Numbered from the stretch's first letter, positions 39,460-51,405 are shown. The stretch: 64,000 nucleotides of DNA from Atriophallophorus winterbourni (GCA_013407085.1 JACCGJ010001849.1:1-64000), one strand, 5' to 3'. The notes: generated by a model not told the origin, from the letters alone. Numbers and translations: made by a program.

Positions 39460-40060
39460 GTATAAAACAAGATAAGCAATGTGATTAAGCAGTGTATAAG
39501 TAATCGGGAAACGAATAAATCAATAAAAATTCGTCTAATTTCGTTTTAAACTCATGCAAGCTAGTGGAGTGAGTAAAGGGATAAGGTAAACTTTTCCAAG
39601 TAAAACATACACGGACAGAATAAAAACATACTACAGTTTAAGCGGGGATGAGATTCCACCAGCCTATATTCATGGGTTCCATAATTCTTCGTTTCCCTTC
39701 GCCTGAATACCCTTAAACTGGATTGTTTGAGGTTGGGAATATTTTGTAAATTAGGATAAGGTCTCCTCTGATTTGTCGGTAGCGAAAGTCGAAAAGATTC
39801 AGGTGTACTATCCTTTTTATAAGGCTTGTTTCGGATGCTGAGATAGTTTCGCGGAATAAGTTCTACATTCTTCTTGAGCCACGGAGGCCATGGCTGCACA
39901 GCGTATTCCATGACTGATCTCAAGTATGTATTCGTGATCCTTGGGAATATTTCGGGCGAAAATTCCACAAATAGCCGTTTGAGTGAATTGAGGACACATG
40001 TTGCCTTGGTAAGGGCAGTTTATGTTTGAAGCGAAGTTTTTAAACTGGAGCATATCCAGA
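39460..40060 (-). pseudogene. CR1-like LINE, RT thumb/C-terminal relic
   Basis: The frame reads YLRSVMEYAVQPWPPWLKKN. It shifts to a second frame with LNLFDFRYRQIRGDLILIYK and ends with EFKTKLDEFL. This is the order seen after the RT catalytic core in CR1/Jockey-type elements. At least two frameshifts are present. It probably belongs to the same element as the RT at 42560-43680 and was separated from it by later insertions. Confidence 0.8.
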
Positions 40061-40149
40061 CACCCATTTACTTTTTCTTCACTGCAATTTTCAAGGACAT
40101 GTGAACCTATATGTTATGGAACTTTAAATGATTTCTCACGTTCATAAGC

Positions 40150-40300
40150 CCGCCTTTGTTGAAGTTAAATGTAAGTTTATTTGCATGCATTTCCATCACA
40201 CACCCCACAACCAGTTTCCTGCTGTTTGCACTCATCAGGTAGGGACAGTAAGATCATGATCCGCATGCGATTGAATGCCAGTTTGTTCTTCAATAATCAA
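40150..40300 (-). mobile_element. Small hammerhead-bearing element, copy at 40.2 kb
   Basis: This is the reverse-strand copy of the 34.2-kb element: gtgtgtgatgg, atgcatgcaaa and the full hammerhead core are shared. It lies between the CR1 thumb relic and unassigned sequence. Confidence 0.55.
40204..40246 (-). ncRNA. Hammerhead-like motif, type I, best-preserved stem I
   Basis: The minus-strand core CTGATGA is at 40238-40232. Stem II and its loop match the 34.2-kb copy, including G at position 11.1. Stem III is ACTGGT with no loop nucleotides, and the cleavage triplet is GTT. Stem I pairs CCCTAC with GTGGGG over six base pairs (one G-U), longer than in the other copy. All other core nucleotides expected for a hammerhead are present. 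Confidence 0.62.
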
Positions 40301-40312
40301 TTGTGACTTGAC

Positions 40313-40775
40313 TTGGGGTTTGATTGTTTTAGATCCGATACTTTTGGCTATAACTTTTATACTTTTTATCCTATTAGTATGATTTTTGGATATTTATCTG
40401 AAAGTTTCCTACGACGGATCTACTCCTACAAGAATTACCTATCTATGACTTGTAGTTATTTGTGTGCTGCAATAGTGGATTTTGTGCTCTTCGTTCGTTC
40501 ATTGATTTCGTTTGTGTTTTTGCTGTCAGATTTACCCACCGCTGTTTACCACTACCGAGAACTACTCGGATTAATACACAAAGTGCAGTCAATTTTATAC
40601 CAAAATTCTCAAAGGGAAACTGACAAATCGCTGCTAAATCTGATGACAAAATATACTTAGACCTTGTCATTTCACGCAAATCCTACGCAATATCACATCA
40701 ACCAACCCCGGCCGTATCGACTTTCTCGCCGCTTCGGCTGTACTTTTAGTTGACCCCATTAAAATGAAACAATCC
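40313..40775. other. Unassigned sequence with overlapping open frames
   Basis: A plus-strand frame of 115 codons (40313-40660) and a minus frame (40443-40679) overlap. The plus frame is rich in aromatic residues and has no family match. I see no splice evidence for either. Confidence 0.25.
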
Positions 40776-40779
40776 ACTG

Positions 40780-40960
40780 CGCCTCGAGCGCTTGGCCAGG
40801 AATCACTTTGTGATTCTGTATTTGAACATCGTGGTTCTTTGTAAGAACCCTATATAACAGTGGCATACAAATATAACTTTGTTTAATCCACTGATGTAGT
40901 TTGGTGCTCACATCCCCATCCCTTATACACCCAGTGACAATCTACTTGTCGCGAACCATG
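40780..40960 (-). mobile_element. Hammerhead-element relative, body plus degraded end
   Basis: It contains gggttcttac and tgtatgccactgtt blocks (minus strand) followed by the stretch whose plus strand is ggtgctcacatcccc. The same blocks occur around the hammerhead remnant at 45.9 kb. The ribozyme core itself is not recognisable here. Confidence 0.5.
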
Positions 40961-41259
40961 TATCGTCTGTGAGAAAGTGGTTATTGTTAAGGTCAAATCT
41001 GTCACGTGTCGCAACTGATCAAACACGTGACACGCAAAATGTGACAAATCATTGACTGCAGAGGCGATATCGATCCTAAATGATGAATACATTCCTGGCG
41101 TATGCCACGTTTCTAAATATTGTCGATGAGAACGAAACGAGGGTTTGCCTACTCCAACAAGTGTCCAGCAATGCAACCTGGATGATCGTATGTTGAGCTT
41201 AGGGCTCAGCACACAAACATTAATGGCGTCATTTGAAACTTTAGTTACAGTTCAGAATT

Positions 41260-42570
41260 CCTGGTTTGCGGGCACAACAACCGAAAAATAAGATAATATA
41301 GTCTGTAATGCCAACCAGACAAAATATACATCTCCGCAGATCATTCCACGTGAACGCTCAACTGTTATAAATATACCGGAGTGTCTTGCAGAGCGCTCTC
41401 CACATGAAGACCCCACCTTTATAAAACCGATTATTAATGTCAAGTCTGACCTAAATTCCTGTGACATTAAAATGGTAACGGAGACGAAGCCATTCGTTCA
41501 TCTGAAGGTTTAGCTGAAACCATCGCATTCAAATACGAAGGTCACAGCCAAAATGTTCTCAAAAAATTCAGTGGAATATGTACAAGCAATCCAGCGAGAC
41601 ACATTTTTTCGAATAGACAAAGACACGACCTAGAACAATGGGAGACAATCAGACTAACGACAGCTACACGTTTTGTTCGCCACGCAAGCTGCCGGTCTGC
41701 TGAAAATAACACTAAACAGTAAGAAGGGTATGGAAACTGTTCCTTTAAATTCTTACTAATTAAGTAAGTTCCCCGGGTACACTACTCGAATCTAAGCCGA
41801 TATACCCTGGTGGAAAAGAAAAAACGTCTCGATGTTCGTAAGAAGAGCAACGAGCGCAGTCTACTCCTTCTAGGCGTTCCAGAGGCTATCAATACGATGA
41901 AGGCTGCTAAACAACAACAACGCAACTACAAACAGGGGCTATACATCGCAGAAACGATAGCAGCGCGAGAGTGTGTCGTTTTGAGTGCCTTCAGGATAAC
42001 CCGGTCATCCAAATTCAAAGGTGACGGACAAAATCTTTTGAAACGTACTTTTCTAGAAAGTCCTAGGAGACTACACAGGAAAATATTCCCAGTGCGCCAG
42101 AATGAACACATTAAAGGCAGCCTCAGAAACACAGACTGAAGCATTGTCGTGCAAGAATACTGAAAACTCAGACTCAGAAGACGGTACGAACAACAACAAA
42201 GGTCCTACTCTCAAGGGATCGGACCAATAGACACCATCCATACATCAGCGTTACATGCCGAAACCAGAATAAGTGTGTATACACTAATGGGTAGTGTTTG
42301 TGGAACAAAATACTGTGTTGACCCCAGTTCACTAAAATCCATTAGTGGTTCCTTCTTACACACACACGCACCCGGAAAGCAAATAAATCAAACGTATATT
42401 TTCCATCGAAATTTTCTCTCTACATGTCACAATTAAAATTACTTTTTTCCTCTTTTGAAGCACATGGAATCAAAATTAAAGTGGGATTTGTTTTGACTTT
42501 TATACATGTATCGTATGTTATTGTACAGCTATTTGATTTTTTCAGCATAAATCTTGAATCTTGAATCTTT
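41260..42570 (+). pseudogene. LINE ORF1 relic with short repeat tail
   Basis: The 41810-42139 frame reads KSNERSLLLLGVPEA, CVVLSAFRITRSS, and RLHRKIFPVRQNEHIKGS. These motifs, in this order, occur in the RNA-binding ORF1 protein of CR1-like and related animal LINEs. An open stretch upstream (about 41290-41510) could be its N-terminal part. No RT follows on this strand. About 400 bp later the sequence ends in a tandem tail, atcttgaatcttgaatcttt (42551-42570), typical of LINE 3' ends. I infer an internally deleted or non-autonomous element inserted into the older minus-strand CR1. Confidence 0.6.
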
Positions 42571-43680
42571 TGTAATAGCAGGCAGTATTCTGGGCTACAA
42601 ATGCAAGTTCATATCTTCATGTCGTCCGCAAATAACGAAATATTACATCGAACAATTGCCGGCATTTCACTGATTGAAACCAGAAAGAGGATCAGACCAA
42701 GGACTGAACCATGGGGAACTCCAGTCATTTAGCGAATTCAACAACTTTCCAGTGACACCAAGCTTTTCAAGCTTCTGCAATAGTTGGGTATGGTCAACAC
42801 GATCAAATGCTTTGGGGATATCTAGGTAGCTGGCGTGTATTTCCTGCCCTTCATCTAGCGATTGTTTCCAATCATCCAGCATTATCAGTAAATTAGATAA
42901 ACAGGAATAATTCCGCTTAAATCCTTGCTTTTTTTAATCAACAGATGATTTTCAAAATCTTTTAGTAGATCCTCAACAATGAGGCGCTCAAGTTATTTGG
43001 AAATCACAGGTAACAGAGTAACGGGTCGGAGCGATTTCCACTTTTATAAATCGGAGAAATTATTCTGCGTTTCCAATCTGTAGGAATTACACCATTTGCC
43101 AGTGTTTGTTTGAATAGAGTGGTTTGTATAGCAAATTCACGCATTGCTTCAATATGAAATAGGGTTATTACTTAGGCCCGGTGACTTTCCGGTTTTTAGA
43201 TTGAATTGTGCTTGAATGACGCGTTTTGACGTGACAATTATTTCACTCATGGCAACTGTGGTTGAAATGGTTAGTTTTGGGATGTAAATATCAAGTTCTC
43301 TTGGGTTGAATACTGAATAATATTATGTGGTTAATGATTCAACAGTTTCTGATGCAGTTGTTATTGGTCCACCTGACTTGTTCACAGACGCAACTCCTGG
43401 TTTCACCTAAGCTTGTTCGTTAACCAGAGAATAAAGGATTTTTTGGTTGATCTCCATCATGCGTAATATTTGTTCTTGGCAATACAACTTGTCTTGGTTG
43501 ACAAATTTGTTTATTTTGTTCCTCAGTAAACGGAGTGTATAGCAGGTCTCTGATAATGGGTTTTGCCCATGATGTCGCCAAGCAAATTTTCGTACATTTA
43601 ACCATTTACGAGCTTGGCTTCTTAGTTTGAAATCGAGGTTTTTCTTGAGTTGTTGAGGACAAATTTAAAGCTTACTTTGA
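42560..43680 (-). pseudogene. CR1-like LINE, linker and reverse-transcriptase core
   Basis: Read on the minus strand, the order is as follows. The linker reads ARKWLNVRKFAWRHHGQN and VNEQA. Then come KSPGPK, an RT finger region (LLPVISK), SYLDIPKAFDRVDHTQLLQK, GVPHGSVLGLILFLVSISEM and the catalytic FADD box (42632-42621). These match CR1/Jockey-type RTs. The stretch between KLLNSLN and GVPHGS is shortened by a deletion, and several stops and frameshifts are present, so the element is dead. The thumb region lies about 2.5 kb away at 39460-40060. Confidence 0.85.
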
Positions 43681-43689
43681 TCACATTTT

Positions 43690-44670
43690 TGAGTGAGATA
43701 TTAACCGTACCCAAAACAAGATGCCTTGACAATATTAATTCGTACATTAGGAAGGAGAAGACCCTCAGAGTAGGATACATATATATATACTTATGCTGAC
43801 GCTATTTTGTCGACTTTACTAAGGTTAACTGATATACAATGGTCTCGCAAATAAATCTGAATTATTATCAGGACGGAAGTGCTGATACCTTTCCAAACTA
43901 ATCTGCACTATGCCGGTTTCGAACCCTCTCAGTATTTCCCTAACCGTCTAGAGTTAATAGGGTCAAAATCATAAGGATGATTTACAGTTTGCATCTATTA
44001 TTATGTAAAAGCAAGTAAAATTTTCTCCCTTGGATCCTTTAGGTGCAATTCGGAATTTTTATCTATCCGGTTTAACGAAACTAATTCTGCGTGAAATCGA
44101 TTAGAACTCACAGCTCGATTCCAAACATGATCCGGTGTTTAGATTTTCTCACATTTCTTTCACGCAAGAATTGTTCAACTAACGAAACTTGATTGTCTGA
44201 CAGGGATCAGTGCCAAAAAAGTAAACCGCCCACGCACGTATTGCCACAAAGTGCATCAAATGAGATTGCACTTTGGCGAACGAATTTTAGGGTTTCAAAG
44301 TACTTTCAGAATGAGTCATGTCTTTGTGGCGCTCCGTGAGAACGAACCAACAATGTATTTTTAAAAATTTTCAAATTAATGAAAGAAAGGAGCAATGAAA
44401 CAATGTGAGTTTTATAGTTGTCAAAAAAGTTCCGACACTTTTCTGTTAAGGAAATTATACTGCGAAAACGGTTATTAATTTATGCAATAAAACGAAAAAA
44501 GCAGAATCGCTAATGTTTTCTGTTCTAGAATGTATATTTAAAATGAAATTCTCGAATATTTTCAAAGTATGCACAATAATGCATTCTTAGTTCATGTCAC
44601 AGACAACATCCAGCTTTTCCTAGAATATTTCGTGGTTGATCTGCCTGACAGATGAGAAGATTACCATTTG
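43690..44670. other. Spacer-to-right-arm boundary, nothing assignable
   Basis: No coding region seen. Weak mirror similarity to about 28.1-28.9 kb may start near the high end. Confidence 0.35.
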
Positions 44671-44679
44671 ATTCCTTGC

Positions 44680-46400
44680 AATTGTAATGATTCAAGTGTC
44701 GCCCCTCCAGTACAGCAAAAGAAAATGAAACACTGTTGATGTTTGCTTTTATATCAGAAACTTAGTTCCTCCGAATTCTCTCGTTCAGTAAGGTATAGCA
44801 CCGGAAGTAAATGAATCGCGCCGAGATCAATCATGTAATCCTCACATATATTAATAAGAGAAGGTAAAGCCTTACATTGTTTTGAATGTTCCGTTAACCT
44901 AGCGAAATTGTGTACCGTAACATGCCCCTATTGTTAGCATGTATGCATTTGTGAATTTTCGATCCATCTCTGGACGATACGGGCTGAATTTCACATGAAA
45001 AACAGCTTGACTCAAATGAATCTGCTAAACAACTCAGGATCAAGTTTGAAGCGTTTTCACTTTACAATTGAATCGCCAGAAGTCGTAAACTATTTACTTG
45101 TTTTGTTCTTATACGCTATTTCTGGATTGTTGCTTACTCTCTACTTTGCATTTGCTTTTACTATTTGCGAATTAGGTTGAGTCGGTTGTAATTAAAAATT
45201 GCTCAGATATATCACTCTAGAACGCTTACAGTTTAGGTCACTCTTCCTGTAGCACAGACGGATAAGTACTGATTTGCGTTACTGATGATAAAAGAATCCC
45301 AATGACTTGTAATTTACTATAACTCTGATGAATGTAAAATAATTTGCTGCAAGTTGGTTGAACGTCAAGTCCACGGCATAGATGGTGAGAAAAAATACGT
45401 TCAACTAATGGGCAACATTATGAGCTCTTCAATGAATCAACTCAAACAATTGTCCAAAATCGTTCATACTACGAACCACGATGGTCAACCACGGAATCAC
45501 AAAATTACTGTTTCAAGACTCGCATAAACCTATCGCAGCAGCCAGGAACCGTGTGTGCCTTGTGGGTGATGTGAGTACGAAAATACATTGGTTACCTCAA
45601 ATCATCTTTAGGAAATTTGATCGCCTTCTTGGAAATCTTATTGTGGGCGATTAATTTATCTTTTTTCCAAGAAAGCCCTATGCAGGTTATCGGATAAATA
45701 GATCATAAAATCACATGTGCCGACAAAATTCAGCGTTATTACAAAACGCCTGCGTGTTATGGACTGCTAGACCATTCGATTCTAAAATTTAATTAAAATC
45801 GCAATTTTATTTGTTTTCGTGATCAATATGCACTCAACATAAACTAGCTTGTATACTTTATATTGTGGTGCTCACATCCCTATCCCTTACATACCACAAT
45901 CGGCTTTTGGCTGTTTGGCTTCCTCAGATGGAGATAGTAAGATCAGGTTCAATGACCCTTAAAAACAGTGGTATAGTGACATTCAAATATACTTTTCTTC
46001 ATCTTGTATACTTGTTTTAACTGTGCGTTAGAGCAGATTGCTAACAGAGCGTTTGATCCATCCTTTTAATTACAACTAATTCCAATGCTACAAACATTTA
46101 AAATATTAAAAATTACTGCGCTGTCCTCTAAGTTTAACTTCCTTGTTGAAAATCGATTTTTTCTCAATATTAAATTGCTGTATTCCTTGGTGAATTACCT
46201 AAAATAAATAAAATAACGCTCAACCGAATGATTAGTGTCGTTTTGGCATCGTGACATTGGAGCACCGCTGCGTGTGGTAACCAAATATCAGTTAATATTG
46301 CTCGGTCACGTTTCAGCAAACGACTTGCGCTCAATTATTTGATGTGAAACGTGATGAATGCTATTTATACCATATCAAGTTGTGTAAATGTGCTTGTCTT
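44680..46400 (-). repeat. Inner part of the right arm
   Basis: Mirror partners of the left arm lie at 44680-44720, 44820-44980, 46050-46180 and 46270-46380. The frame at 44995-45180 is short and hydrophobic at its end, with no counterpart on the left. A hammerhead-element relative is inserted at 45850-46010. Confidence 0.65.
45850..46010 (-). mobile_element. Hammerhead-element relative with degraded ribozyme
   Basis: The minus-strand ctgaggaagccaaacagcca (reverse of 45914-45933) aligns base for base with the ribozyme core at 34.2 kb, but stem II no longer pairs. The plus-strand order is ggtgctcacatccc, then the core, then acagtggtat. At 40.8 kb the acagtggcat block lies on the other side of ggtgctcacatccc. 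Confidence 0.5.
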
Positions 46401-47930
46401 AACAACTTTGTTTACGAACGAGTTATACATGTACACTTGTGTTTCCACACGAAGGCAACATTTCTCGTGAAGATGATATTGCGAACAAAATCAAATCACA
46501 CGTTAAAGATTCTCAAACACATTGGCCTTTGTTAATGATTCCTGATTTGGGTTATTTGGAGAGCAGAAATTGTAGCAAAATGTCACACAACGGTCGAATA
46601 TCGTAAACACCTAGTTGAAACATGTCCCAGTCTTGATCCACAAGGTAAAGCAAACACTTCGATTTTGAATTGTCTTAACCTATTCGTCTTGTTAGTTTGA
46701 AGTGTTTTCAGGCAGATTGCACGAAGGTACTTATGTGAATATAATTAAGTTGGCTATTAAAAATATCATACTGTTTATGCAATCTGTCAGAATGAAACAT
46801 TATGATTTATTAATCGGGAGTTTAATGTTGAGCGCAAGTGTTTGCATACAAAGATCATGATTAAGTTTAAAGTTATTGGTGATGTACCAGATTGAACTAA
46901 AAACGAATGGATAGACGCTATGCGCCAATCCACAGATATGTTAAAACTTGATTTCGAAATTATTTTTATTTATTCATAACCCCAAACAGGCACTCGCAAC
47001 ATTGCATGTCTGTAGATACAGGAGCAAATTTCTATAAAAAAACGCAAGCATTCAACGCCTACAGGAAAAATAATGACGTGCGGTTTTATTTTTGTTCGGA
47101 TTGTAGTTCGAATTTAATTTCTATTCACAAGTTTAACTTTTGTTCCAATTGTTTCACTTACACAAGCGTATGAAAGAAGTGCATTTACTTTGTGTATCGG
47201 GTGAATCCATACAAAAATGTTAAACTAGATACAACAAAAGAAGAGCAAACACAAATAACCGTCTAGGTTATATATTGGGGTGCTGAAATCCATTAAACAC
47301 CACCTTCTAATTTACTTTGATATGCCATATTTCAGTTTTATTCAGATAAATTGATAAACGCACGGTTCCGTCCTTGATTTTAACTTTTTTTCTGATCTAA
47401 GTCCATGGAATTACAGAAGTTGTTCGGTGTAAAATATCGCTATTCGCGGATTACATAAAGATGTAGAGTTGCAACCAAGTGCTTAAATAGAAAGATCCAT
47501 ATCCTTTTACTTTTAATTTGAAAGTTTTGACATAAAAAACCTAAACTCTTGAGCTCATGATTATACTATGGTGATGAGACGTTCTCAATTTACTTAAAAA
47601 AGTTTACCACCTTCTATTACTTACTCAACTAGCTTGTGTGATTTTCAAACTTATTTGAAAGTTGAAAAATATCCGTAATTGCATGAGTTTTCATCGCACG
47701 CACGTTGGAAGCTTGTAACAAATATTTCGTATCCAGGGTCTTTATATACGGTGTAAGCTACTTTTTCGGCATACATTATTCGTATCGATCATATTACAAT
47801 TTTACCATACTGTTGTTGTTTTATGCTTATTGCTTTTAAGACCATTACACAACCTGAACTAGTTTGATATTAAATCCATTATGTCTACCATTTTCTTAAC
47901 TATTGCACACAAAGTGTCACTGAGTGACAG
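46401..47930. other. Right arm, non-coding
   Basis: AT-rich. It probably holds insertions relative to the left arm, because the matching left interval (25944-26640) is shorter. The frame at 46344-46535 has no family match. Confidence 0.35.
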
Positions 47931-47938
47931 GTGTTGTT

Positions 47939-48080
47939 CATTTAATGCTGAAACACTTGAACAAACTAATCAACCCAAGTTTCCTTGTGTTACGTTACAT
48001 CAACACGTTAAGACAACAGTTGGAGCCACATTAAATAAACAAAGTGGCCACTTGTCACGCTAATATTCATTGTGACAAAC
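47939..48080 (-). repeat. Highly conserved 140-bp core (D core 3)
   Basis: This is the mirror partner of core 2. It differs from core 1 at about 5 of 134 positions. One change (aaag to aatg) weakens the hairpin by one pair. It is part of a 60-codon plus-strand frame (47881-48063) that is not conserved in the other copies, so it is not read as coding. Confidence 0.9.
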
Positions 48081-50190
48081 ATCGCCAGCGTCCGTCACGG
48101 AAATCCTTGCAATCCTTAAGCATGGCACCTAAACAGTTTAGTTCATCCAGAAATGATTAATTAGTATGCCAAGATGATTTGTGTAAATAGATATACCGGT
48201 ATAACTTTAAACTAACTCGTCTATTCTCCCAATATTTCTACCACAGGACGAATGCTCCGCTAATTGTATGACTTTGAGACAATAGCAGCGATGCGATCTT
48301 ACTAAAATCCACGTGCATCTTAAAATTCATTCTAGCAACATCTCGACACCAACATTCTTTGTTTTGATACGAATACAACACCAGATAAATTTCACTCAAT
48401 ATTAACTCCAAACTTTCGTTTCAGAATACAAATGCCATTTTCATTTAACAGTTTACTAAACACAATCACTTCCTGGTCACCCGTATGTAGTGGCTTAATG
48501 CATTGTGAGTATCGGACTATGGCGCGCCATACACATTCACCAATTTGACGTTCAACATGAACCCTGTGATCGTTTTTTCATTCATTCATTTTCATTTTCA
48601 CTACAAGCTCAACCACCTAGACAAAATACTGGAATATTTTCTGAAACAAAACACGAATTTCTTGGCCATCTTCATTGAAAAATTGAAATGAAAGATTGAT
48701 TTAAATGTGAATTTGGACTTGGTGTGAAGGATTATATTTCCGAGTAGACGGAATGCAGTAATAGAAAACCTATACTCCGATCTTTTGTGATTTTAACACT
48801 TTATATACATAATTTTTTAGAATAGGATGTGGAAAGCATTGCGTATGTGGTTTTTGTTAAACAGTGTAGAACGAAAACTGATCAAAGTGATCCGTTGCTG
48901 ATCGCTGTCAAATGTATTCAAATTTGGTCTTTATTTACTATTTTTCACGAATGTGATAGAACTTACGGAAAAACTAACCCAGAAATTGGTATCAACATAG
49001 TGGGCGATCATTATTTGAGCGCTAATAATGCACATTATATTACCTAATTCGATATGTAACCAAATCTCATGACTATATAACAAGAGGCGTAACAGAAAAC
49101 CATCCTTGAATAATGCACGTGGAGTGATGAATGCTGGGTAGACAAACAAACTGGGCCCGCCACTAAATTTTAACCGTTCCCGCTAATTTGTGTAAACATT
49201 CCACTATCCGACTTGTGCACAACCACTGTTGTGAAAGCATCTGCGTCTTCACAAGCATTCTCCTCGGTTAATGTATTAACGACAGATTTGGACACAATAT
49301 CAACATGTGTAGTAATATACATGTGACAATGAGATAGCAACTTATAACGTGGATTGCTTGTCCAGCCAAAATTACTTATAAAGAATTATTCTATTCGATA
49401 GGGGTATTTATGTCGACTCAACTGCATTCATTGAAAAGGCCATGGTCCGTTTACCGCAATCGGAGTTCATAGCGCATGAAGTGCCGTGCAGCGTTTTTCA
49501 ATTAAGTAATTCATAGCAACCAAGGTTGGAACACATTGTATCGTTGATGAAGCATCATTTAATCTCATAACTTCCATAAATTCTCCGATAAACCTCTCAT
49601 CGCATCGTTAGCCAATACATACTTATTTAGATTCAGGTTCCGTCTATTTAGCATCTCATTCGAAAAGATCTTGCATGCTTGACGCAGCACAGACAACGTA
49701 CTTCTAAAACATTTTAATTTGATAGTCTTCGCCTACGAAAAACTCGAGATTAACATTTTAATGATATCCACCGCATATGAAAAACTGTATAAAATGGGTG
49801 AACATGATAATACTGTTATTTACCCTCCTCACTTGCGCGCAGACAATTAATAGCGATTTCTATGGCAACGGGCTTGTCCTAGAGGTCAAAAATCTCTGTG
49901 ATTAACTCATAGTAAGTCAAATCCGTGACGGTATTGTAAATGCTTGATTAGATGACAGCAATGTCATTGATTGAACATGCAACTCTCTGATCGACTTAGT
50001 TTGCAGCTCACCATTTTGCCCATCCCTTGATTCGCATTGTTCGCGTAACGGTTGACTCATGGTGACACCAAGACTAATTCAGCAAACAATGGATGAAAAG
50101 CTTGCGATTGTATAGGTCAATGTCTTCAGTGTCCCTCGTAATTATTTTCATTTTTGATTATTAAAAAGACAGTGACCAGATTGTTGTTGT
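48081..50190. repeat. Right arm with short B copy
   Basis: The B stretch at 48470-48660 (caatttgacgttcaacatga, accctgtgatc) is the mirror of 24330-24480. The remainder, including the frames at 48829-49047 and 48931-49149, is unassigned. Confidence 0.5.
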
Positions 50191-50194
50191 TTGC

Positions 50195-50430
50195 CTACTT
50201 CAGTCGATGTCGACCATGGATGTACATCACAATCGCATGAATGTTCATGTTCTACAGCTTTTGGAATAACTAGACAGTCCGATTCGGGAGGAACAATCTC
50301 TCCCGCAACGCTGGCAACGGAAGTCAGAACTCGGTTGTATTACATCAGTTGCACGAAGGGGCTGTGATCTGGGTTCAGCAGCCAAGAGCTGTATCTGCTC
50401 TTCCCCAGCTTGCAGACGACTCGATTAAAT
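50195..50430 (-). pseudogene. LINE fragment, third copy, finger end only
   Basis: It encodes CQRCGRDCSSRIGL and then SKSCRT before a stop, as in the copies at 7.6 and 23.0 kb. The upstream part ends abruptly near 50430, so the element is strongly 5'-truncated. Confidence 0.78.
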
Positions 50431-50513
50431 GTCTTTAAAATAACAAATTTAACGCCTTTGATATAGGAACCCAAAATAATCGACAAACATTTGCGAGTCT
50501 AATTATATTTTCA

Positions 50514-50864
50514 AGAAGAATTCAATTCAAAATGACATATGTCTGTACTCGATGTCTTCTTTTCATTATATTTACATTTTAGGGTTCCATCATGTAAGCG
50601 GAGGTACTCGGTGAACTCGAAGCGATCAGTCATATAGAAGACAGTCGTCGGGGCTAAAGATATACAAAGCAATTCGATCGACTGTAAAATACAAGCAACA
50701 CGAAAACTCTCAACTTGCAATTGATTAATATGCTGTGTTTTACACACGTCTTCTCTTAGTATCATGATTCTGTCATACTTTAAAATGTGAAAACACGTAT
50801 TGAACGCTGTTATCTTAACATACGTTAGTGTAAACAGGGATAGAAAAAGTAAAAACAGCGACAA
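50514..50864 (-). CDS. Candidate coding segment, unassigned
   Basis: This open frame of 117 codons opens with TTG, not ATG, and begins with a signal-peptide-like stretch (LSLFLLFLSLFTLTYVKITA). Its second half (TTVFYMTDRFEFTEYLRLHD, GTLKCKYNEKK) is GC-richer and looks more coding. A possible acceptor (ttgtattttacag) lies upstream of SIELLCISLA, and a possible donor (aaat/gtaaat) follows GTLK. It may be one real exon plus chance sequence. The left arm has no counterpart that I can see. Confidence 0.25.
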
Positions 50865-50959
50865 TCTATCAAACTATTCCTTGTTGTTTCGTGTTGGTTG
50901 GAAACAGAAAAATCATGCAACTCGTTAAAACTGAAATGATCTCATGCACTTAACAGTTT

Positions 50960-51040
50960 ATCGCGTCCCCACTTCCAAAACCCACAACCAATGTTGTGCT
51001 GCTTACGTTTATCTAGTAATGGTAATAATATCCCGTCTTG
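50960..51040 (-). mobile_element. Hammerhead-element remnant
   Basis: The minus-strand stretch ctagataaacgtaagcagca followed by caacattggttgtggg aligns with the cores at 34.2 and 40.2 kb. It is too damaged to fold but keeps C at position 11.1, where the two better copies have G. Confidence 0.45.
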
Positions 51041-51164
51041 CTCAATTCACGCTGCCGGTTTTGCGGTAGAATACCGTTTTCTTTGTCAAATTTATCCTGC
51101 GAAGTTGAAGCTTGTGCTTCGCCGCTCGATGGCCATAGACATTGTTACACTGTTTGCAACATAG

Positions 51165-51405
51165 GAAAATAAATCCATTTTAGTTCTGTATTCCCCTCAG
51201 AGAACTTCATCTCCATTCAAGCACGATAATGCACACAAGTGGTCAAGTTATGATGATCCACACGTCAAATGGACAGCAATGAAAAAAATGTTAGATGTGG
51301 GTTGAAATCACTGAACTGTGAAAATGTTTATCGCATGAGAAAGATCTCATAACCTTCGGGTCGAATCATTTTAAAAATGAACTAAACTCGAAATTTCGAA
51401 CTATG
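51165..51405 (+). repeat. Repeat E, right-arm copy
   Basis: This is the reverse-complement partner of 21035-21262, with long exact runs (aaaataaatccattttagtt, ctccattcaagcacgataat). The open peptide KHDNAHKWSSYDDPHVKWTA is shared with the left copy. Confidence 0.75.

Noticed and set aside
40313..40660. 115-codon plus-strand frame with hydrophobic segments
   Set aside because: Aromatic-rich AT-driven composition, no family, and no splice or repeat support.
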